A DNA stretch of 15,187 bases from Hamiltosporidium magnivora (taxonomy: Eukaryota; Microsporidia; Dubosqiidae). The stretch lies in contig PITI01000297.1 in assembly GCA_004325065.1 (NCBI GenBank), positions 1-15,187 on the forward strand, given 5' to 3'. Shown here piece by piece: positions 1 to 6,531 of the stretch (position 1 is the first letter of the stretch; every line of letters begins with the position of its first letter). The position numbers were made by a program, and so were the translations under genes. The notes beneath the pieces are model-generated. The model searched no databases. It was not told where the DNA came from and was given only the letters and a program-made list of their open reading frames with translations.

Positions 1-560
1 TGTTCTATACTTCATATTTATTTATTTTTATTTTTATCTGAAATCCGCTATATATCTTCTTCGTGTATTCTATTTCATGGATATTACTATCGGTCTATAA
101 CCCAAGCTTTGCTAATTCCCGAATAACAACAGATTAAATGAAAGAGATTTAAAACTTTTATTTAACATCCTCGACACAGAAAAGTAGAATAGGAATGGAA
201 TATTAGGTACGTAAGTAATATTACTACAAGTTGCTTGTTAAAAACTAAAAAGTTTTTAAACAATAAAGTATAATGATTAGAGATAAATTTGAAAATGCGC
301 AATTATAAAAATTTGTTTGTGTAAGCTATTTGTTTTGTGTTTTCCTAAGAATTTAATTCGCGTTTAGATTTTGGGCTGTAAGAAAATTAAATGTATTTTG
401 TTCGTACAGTATAAATAAGCTGTTATCTCTATAAGTATTATCGTTATCATAAACAATTACAACTTTAGATAGCTATTTTAGAAAATATCTTGATTGCTAA
501 GATTATCGAATTGCTATTTATAGTAATAAAATCTATATAAAATCCGAAAAAAATTACTCC
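1..560. other. AT-rich non-coding 5' region
   Basis: No open frame of note was found on either strand and no RNA gene is recognisable. The last part is the probable promoter of the gene starting at 561. A TATA-like run (tctatataaaat, about 531-542) lies 20-30 bases before the ATG, and the ATG is directly preceded by tcc. An in-frame stop at 498-500 precedes the first ATG. Confidence 0.5.
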
Positions 561-2711
561 ATGTTTTTTCATGTATTCGTTTGTTTAAAAATTTTACATT
601 GTTTTACTGGTTTGAATATTGATCCAATGATTGAAGTATATTTTCGCATTAATTTAAACCTTGTGCTACGACAAAATGATGAAATTCGGAATATTCTTCA
701 TGGAATAGGTGATGAAATAAATGAATCGGAAATGGAAAAATATGTTTCAGTTATATCTTATTATCTTGACGTTGTCAAAGAAAACACAAATTCTGTTCAT
801 CACCCTCTTTTAACTCACTTTGTATGCTTAATTTTCTACTTGGTGCATCACAAAGATACAGATGAACCAATCATATTCGATGCAGATCTTCTCTTTAATA
901 TTGTAACCTTTTCAAAGTTGTATGAATATACCAAATGCAACAGGGAGATGAATGATATCATAAAAACAAAAATGATTATGCTCTTCAAATCTGGTATGGA
1001 GACTAAAGGAAATATGAAAGAAATTCTCAAATCAAAAGGAATAAGACTTAATGAATTAGAAACTGACTGTCCATTGATTATAAACAATATTAAATCCAGT
1101 TTCGATCTCGATAGTAACATAGACTTCCAAATAATAAAAAATATGCGAGTCAAATTCCAAGATTTACAATCCTGGGAATACGTGCGATTTTATCTTAGAG
1201 TTGGATCATTTGAATCCATATACTCTCTTTTCATATCTTTGAAGCTATGTTTTCTAATTGAAAAATGGCAAGATTTAAATAGCGAGACAATTGGTTTTTC
1301 CTTAAATGATTTTTTTTTAGATTCAACATTTTGGGATCAGCTTAGAGCTCTTAATCCATCTTTAACTCCATATATATTTTTAAAATTTGATAGAGTAACC
1401 TACAAAGATTTTATAAAATTTATTTCTGCAACATGGCTTAATAAAATTTTAAACGAATCCTCAAGTTTTGATTCTATTTTCGAATTTTCCGAAGAAAAAT
1501 TTTTCTACGGAACCGCTAATATTTCTAGAAAATTTCCAGAAATTTTTATAGAATTTTTCAAAGTAAAACCATATGAAAATCAAATAAATTTGATTTACAG
1601 TCTTTTAATTGATATATCTAAGTCCGAATTTCATCAATATATTCCTATAGTGTTTATTTTAAAATTTTTTTGCTTCAAAAAGGTAACATCTAATAGTGAA
1701 ATATTATTGCGAGTTATCTTAGAATGTATATTTTATATGCATATTTTAAGCACTGAGAGGAATAATTGCAATATATTTAGCCCAAGAAAAGCATATGAAG
1801 ACAAATTATTCAGCCTGTTGGAAAAAAACTTAACTAGCAGAAATATAAAAATTAACATACCTGTTAATAGAATAACCCTGATCCAAAGATATATTCCGAA
1901 GACGTTTAATTTTTTTGAGAATTTTATATTAGCATTAGAATTTGCAAATGCAGCTTCTATCAATTTTTTTCAAAGAAGTTTTATCTGTAATTTATATGAC
2001 CTCAATCGGAGTGCTTCTCAAGATGTATATAAAAATTTAAAAAGTTACTGCAAATATCTTTTGGATATTGAATTGGATAAAACGATTAGATTGGCTCCTG
2101 TGACTGCACATGAACATGAACCTATACCAGAATCTATAACAGAATCAGACATCATATCTGAATATATACCGAACTCAATACCAACATCTGAAACCAAACC
2201 TAAACCTAAACCCAAACCTAAGCCCAAACATAGGTCTAAATTCTTACCAACACCCGAACCCGAACATGAAAATATGATTAAGCCTAAAACCGTACCCGAA
2301 TTACTACCCGAATCTAAACTCAAACATGAACAACCTGTACCTAAATCTATACCCAAACCTGGCAAAATTCCTATAAGCGTACCCCTACAGATAATTGAGA
2401 AAAAACAATCAAAAATTTCGCCTAAAGATCAAAATGAAAAATTGGCTTCAACATCTGTGGGTATAAAACCTGAAATATCACCACAAACACCGTCTAAAAT
2501 AAAAATAAAAAATAAAAACAATGGAAATAAGCTAGAAAACATAACTAAAGAAGATAAAGATAGCACATCAGAAAAAGAGACACAATCGAAAACATTAGAA
2601 GGAAAGAAAAAGAATATTTTCAAAATTATCTTAATAGTCACGTTGGTTTTTATTTCGATTATTGGAATATCTGCGATCGGATATTGGGTTTATGTCACGT
2701 GGAAAGTTTAA
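561..2711 (+). CDS. Unrecognised 716-residue protein with Lys/Pro-rich stalk and C-terminal membrane anchor
   Basis: I do not recognise this family. Residues 1-20 are hydrophobic (FFHVFVCLKILHCF) and could be a signal peptide or anchor; Met23 (nt 627) is an alternative start that would remove it. The first ATG is chosen because an in-frame stop lies at 498-500 and no other ATG intervenes. Residues about 25-510 look globular, helical and rich in Ile, Phe, Leu and Asn. Residues 80-140 weakly resemble the second half of a BTB/POZ fold (LIFYLVHHKDTDEPIIFDAD, then a helix with LLFNIVTFSKLYEY), which is only a hypothesis. Residues about 510-680 are low complexity: Pro/Glu/Ser-rich, then five KP pairs at 546-556, then Lys/Ser/Thr-rich. 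Residues 689-711 form one strong transmembrane helix after a basic KKKNIFK segment, with a 5-residue tail. The likely form is a tail-anchored or type II/I membrane protein with a charged spacer; topology depends on which start is used. The long uninterrupted frame and sharp domain changes support a real gene. Confidence 0.85.
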   Translation: MFFHVFVCLKILHCFTGLNIDPMIEVYFRINLNLVLRQNDEIRNILHGIGDEINESEMEKYVSVISYYLDVVKENTNSVHHPLLTHFVCLIFYLVHHKDTDEPIIFDADLLFNIVTFSKLYEYTKCNREMNDIIKTKMIMLFKSGMETKGNMKEILKSKGIRLNELETDCPLIINNIKSSFDLDSNIDFQIIKNMRVKFQDLQSWEYVRFYLRVGSFESIYSLFISLKLCFLIEKWQDLNSETIGFSLNDFFLDSTFWDQLRALNPSLTPYIFLKFDRVTYKDFIKFISATWLNKILNESSSFDSIFEFSEEKFFYGTANISRKFPEIFIEFFKVKPYENQINLIYSLLIDISKSEFHQYIPIVFILKFFCFKKVTSNSEILLRVILECIFYMHILSTERNNCNIFSPRKAYEDKLFSLLEKNLTSRNIKINIPVNRITLIQRYIPKTFNFFENFILALEFANAASINFFQRSFICNLYDLNRSASQDVYKNLKSYCKYLLDIELDKTIRLAPVTAHEHEPIPESITESDIISEYIPNSIPTSETKPKPKPKPKPKHRSKFLPTPEPEHENMIKPKTVPELLPESKLKHEQPVPKSIPKPGKIPISVPLQIIEKKQSKISPKDQNEKLASTSVGIKPEISPQTPSKIKIKNKNNGNKLENITKEDKDSTSEKETQSKTLEGKKKNIFKIILIVTLVFISIIGISAIGYWVYVTWKV
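2196..2228 (+). repeat. Hexanucleotide (AAACCY)n coding for Lys-Pro pairs
   Basis: Alternating AAA/AAG and CCT/CCC codons give five KP pairs plus a Lys (residues 546-556) in the stalk. Similar, more scattered KP, EP and PE dipeptides continue to about nt 2390, suggesting an older and decayed extension of the same repeat. Mixed CCT/CCC and AAA/AAG codons mean the array is not freshly expanded. Confidence 0.8.
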
Positions 2712-2716
2712 ATAAA
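2711..2716 (+). terminator. AATAAA poly(A)-like signal overlapping the stop codon
   Basis: AATAAA begins on the last base of the TAA stop (2709-2711). Poly(A) signals at or in the stop codon are common in compact microsporidian genes, so this fits, although AATAAA is also frequent by chance in DNA this AT-rich. Confidence 0.35.
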
Positions 2717-4010
2717 TTGATGATTTATATTTTAAAGAATTCTATTTTTAACTAATATATTTAGAAAAAAGTAAAAACAATAATTGATGTGTCTTTTACG
2801 TAAATAGTTTCTACATATTTCTTTTTTGGTTTTTTATGGAATATTGCGGTTTTTTTACATTTATTTTTCTTTATTTCTTATTATCATGACAAACCTTTCA
2901 AAAAATAGCTATTATGTTTGTTCTGGATGTTTATATTACTTTAATTATTTAAATTAAAAAAATATGCTTTTTTATGAGTCGAATTCCTACTAAGTATCAT
3001 ACAATATTTTTTTTTTAATTTCAAATTATAAGTGAATAATATATCGGGACAGAAAATATCACCAATTAATCATAGAAAATCTTAAAAACACTTGTATACA
3101 TTCTAGTTACACCACTATTTCTACATTATATTTTTGCGTAAATTTTACCTATGATGCGGTCTTGACTTATAACATATTTTCTTATAAAAATAATCCAAGT
3201 GTTCTAATTAGTATGAGGTATACTATTTACAATTCTTGTTAATGATTAAACATATAATATAAACACCTTAAATTAAAAAATTACATAATTTATATCTCAA
3301 ACCAAAAAATAACATATTTAAACATATATAATTCATTATTAACTTCTTGTAAATTTAACATGTAAAAAACCTTCTGAATGTATGGTATGCTGAAACGAAT
3401 AATATTTCTTATACTTTGATGTCTAATAAACCACAAAGTTTATATCTTTTAATTAAACTTTACATATTATTACGCTCAGTACTTTAAAACTATATTTCCT
3501 GCTATTTCAGCTTGTTGTACCAAGAAAAATAGTAAAAATGAAAAATTTTTTCTTGCTTGGAAAGATGTATAAAGTTTATGTCTAAAACGAGATGTAAACA
3601 GCTATTATTAATTATATCAGCAAAACAAGATAGACACTGTCACATTCATTTCATGACCACAAAATAAATATTCTACTTCAAAACTCTAAAATAAGATAAT
3701 ATATCGATTCACAGAGCTAAATATATTTATTCACACAAATTATTCACTTAAACCATTTATATTGCGTTTCTTATATTTAATATTTTTTTACTTTATAAGA
3801 AATATAGATTGAAGAAAAAGCAAAATCACATTAAGAATGTAAATGGAAACGCTTATCGAAAGATTCTACGCTTAAGGATACAAAAGATACACATTGAGAA
3901 ATAAGCTCAATATTTTATTATTTTGTACTGGGAGATAATTCAATATGATAATATTTTTTATTCAATTTTTAAAATAAAATTATGTTTCCTTGTCGCATTC
4001 TATTGAATGG
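2717..4010. other. AT-rich non-coding stretch
   Basis: Nothing that looks like a gene was seen on either strand: frames are short and broken, and there is no tRNA-like arm pair. Composition is strongly AT with many homopolymer T and A runs. Confidence 0.5.
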
Positions 4011-4180
4011 CTATCATTATCTTTTTTGGCAACTGAATTTCTAAGGCTTTTCTTCATGATGGATAACCTTTTAATTATTTTTTGAGTTTCAATAGCTATC
4101 ATTATCTTTTTTGTAAACTGACTTTCTAAGGCTTTTCTTTATGATGGATAACTTTTTAGTTATTTTTTGAGTTTCAATAG
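4011..4180. repeat. Tandem duplication, two 85-bp copies
   Basis: Copy 1 (4011-4095) and copy 2 (4096-4180) both begin ctatcattatc and end gtttcaatag. They differ at only a few positions (for example ggcaactgaattt versus gtaaactgacttt), and a third copy starts with ctat at 4181 and stops. No coding potential is preserved, so it is a simple non-coding duplication. Confidence 0.85.
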
Positions 4181-5721
4181 CTATGTAAATCTATCTTGTG
4201 TAGCCTTAATTTACTGTGATTTTTTTCTAAAGAACATAAGTATGCATCTGAATCATTATTACCACAAGCCATCTGATTTTTTTATATAGAAGTGAAGCCT
4301 ATGTATAGACATTGAACTTAGTATATACTACATGCTCAATAACTTTTCGATTTTCATCGAATCCCAATAGATGGTTAGATTTGTATTCTTTAATTTAATT
4401 TAGGGTTAGAGTTAGAAAAGTTCTTCATAAATTATCTTTTTTTTACTTGTAACAGTTTTCCTCTATATGGAATAAATATGGTATTTTCGGAGTTTGTGAT
4501 AAGCTCTGCTCTAGATTTAATTGTAGCTTAGCGCGATTTTTTATATAAATCAATCTACCATTTTCGAAGAGATATTCTGTAATTTATAACAAGCTGCGTG
4601 TTTTGTAGGATTGCATTTCTCAATTTGTTATTGCTTCTAGGGATGCCTTTTACTCTGTCTCTAACAGAATAAATGTTGTTTTGAGCACATATTTTAATAT
4701 CTCATCATTTAAAACCACTTTATACATTGTCTCTTTGTAAGATACTGGGTACGACTTCGTAAGAAATGATATTTTAATCGACGTTCCTAACACAGTAGCT
4801 GATTTTTTTTGTTGAGGTATCTTTAATAAAAGCTTGATATATACATCAAGGATATGCAAGATTTATTTAAAACCTTCATTATATGTTGAATATTTTAGTA
4901 TATCGACAAAAATCCTGTGAATTCTTCTTTTAAATAATTTGTACTTATTGACTATAACGAATCATTGCGTTTAGAATATTGGTAATTTTGGCACGTTCTG
5001 ATAAACATTCTATTTGTATTCGCTTATAAAGGAAATAATTTTCGAATAATTTCTTGTTGCATTTTGTTCAAACCTATGTGGCGTGAAGTGTATAGTATTA
5101 AAACCATTGGATAAGCTATCCGATTTTCATACTTTGTTGCTTTTTTCTACATCTTAAACATTTGTAGTAAATATTTTATCCTTTTCTTAATTGAAATCGC
5201 CACATCATTTTAGAAACCATTTTTTATGGTTAGATTTCACGTAAGAAGGTAAATTTCGCGATACTTTCAAGTCTTTTCGGTATTATAATTTAATTTTTGT
5301 TATACCGTTTAATTTTATTAAATATTTGTCTATAATTACAATATGTTTTTGCATTTTATTTAATAAAATTCTGGGTTAAAATATTTTTACCATTTTTTTT
5401 ATATGTTTTCTTCTACCTCTTTAACCATGTTTTTGTATAATCATCACTTAAATATAAACAAAAAACTTTAAAAGTTTATATAAGCAGGTTCAGTTTAAGA
5501 AAATCCGATTTTATGAATTTTTATTTAATTAAATTGTTGAATTCTACAAAATCTGTTTGTGTTATTTTCAAGCGTCTTCTTTTTTAAGTTTTTTCTTCTT
5601 TTTAACTTTACTTCCAGCTAAAAGTAAATCTAACGGATCATCACTTTACTTAATCGCATGGGTCTGTAAAAAAAAATATTACTTTGCTTTTTTTAAACAG
5701 AAAATATCAGTTTTAGGATGG
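4181..5721. other. Non-coding stretch with weak, broken minus-strand frames
   Basis: No gene can be supported. On the minus strand there are short open stretches broken by stops, including a 69-codon frame at 4650-4859 and a broken stretch at about 4900-5260 containing YYKCLRCRKK-like residues. These could be remains of an old element but match nothing securely. A lysine-rich minus-strand microframe at 5568-5659 is described under findings. Confidence 0.35.
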
Positions 5722-5931
5722 AATCAAACTTTATTTAAGAAATAATGATTAACGATATTAGTTATTTATATCATATGGAAATTTTAAAAGAAATCAAACT
5801 TTATTTAAGAAATAATGATTAATGATATTAGTTATTTTAATCATATGGAAATTTTAAAAGAAATCAAACTTTATTTAAGAAATAATGATTAATGATATTA
5901 GTTATTTTAATCATATGGAAATTTTAAAAGA
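5722..5931. repeat. Three tandem 70-bp copies, each with a short inverted repeat
   Basis: Copies lie at 5722-5791, 5792-5861 and 5862-5931 and start aatcaaactttatttaag. Copies 2 and 3 are essentially identical; copy 1 differs by a few bases. Copies 2 and 3 contain the arms ATGATTAA and TTAATCAT (5815-5822/5837-5844 and 5885-5892/5907-5914) around a 14-base loop. A truncated start (aaatcaaaaa) follows at 5931. Period 70 is not a multiple of three and frames are broken, so it is non-coding. Confidence 0.9.
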
Positions 5932-6300
5932 AATCAAAAAAATGAGAGAAAGAATAATTTGTGTCGTTTTAAAAACTTACTTTGGACTAATTTATTTTAT
6001 TTGAATCAAAAAAAAATCTGAAATATTACAATAAACATCTACTAGACCTTTTAAATCCTTACAGCTTCTCTAAAATCTCTTTAATTTTATAAAATAGCAG
6101 TGTACATTACCAAGCAAAATACTTAGAATTTGTTTTATAGTAATAATATATCATTTGGATTAGAATATAACATAATATGATTTTTTATATTTTCTATTCT
6201 CTTAAATTAAGCTATTTTTTGTAATTTACTTACTTATTTCATAAACTTGTACCTCTCATTGTTAAGGACTATATAAACTTTAATTCCTTAAAATTGTACT
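5932..6300. other. AT-rich non-coding gap
   Basis: No open frame, repeat or RNA gene was seen. It lies downstream of the minus-strand gene at 6513-9497 and may hold part of its 3' flank beyond the 38-bp repeats. Confidence 0.5.
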
Positions 6301-6531
6301 ATAATTAACACCCCCTATGTTATAAGTGCTTCTATCTATATAATTATCACCCTTTTATCTTTAAGTACTTCTTATATATAATTAACACCCTTTTATCTAT
6401 AAGTGCTTCTTATATATAATTATCACCCCTTTAATAAAAAAGAACATCTCATAAATAATTAACACCCTTTTATTTATGAGTGCTTCTATCTAAATAATTA
6501 TCACCCTTTTATCTATAAGTACTTCTTATAT
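6301..6531. repeat. Six 38-bp tandem copies carrying TTAACACCC / TTATCACCC
   Basis: Copies start at about 6301, 6340, 6378, 6416, 6455 and 6494. Each begins ataatta, then has a CACCC-T-run core, then a variant of ataagtgcttcttatat. Copies 1, 3 and 5 carry TTAACACCC; copies 2, 4 and 6 carry TTATCACCC, so the array evolved as a two-copy dimer of about 77 bp. The last copy runs into the minus-strand gene and contains its stop codon (6513-6515). The same AACACCC motif recurs inside that gene. Confidence 0.85.

Noticed and set aside
2190..2240. CCTAAA repeats as a telomere-like array
   Set aside because: The repeat is in frame as Lys-Pro pairs inside a gene, and the unit is not the usual TTAGGG or TTTAGGG.
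2045..2365. Minus-strand Gly/Leu/Ser-rich frame
   Set aside because: Antisense of the Lys/Pro/Glu-rich stalk of the 561-2711 gene.
3579..3593. 15-base match tgtctaaaacgagat shared with 14459-14473
   Set aside because: A match this short is not unlikely by chance in 15 kb of AT-rich DNA, and the flanks do not match.
4650..5260. Broken minus-strand frames with a CLRC-type motif, considered as a transposase or zinc-finger remnant
   Set aside because: Too many stops and no catalytic residues could be aligned; the resemblance is below what I can support.
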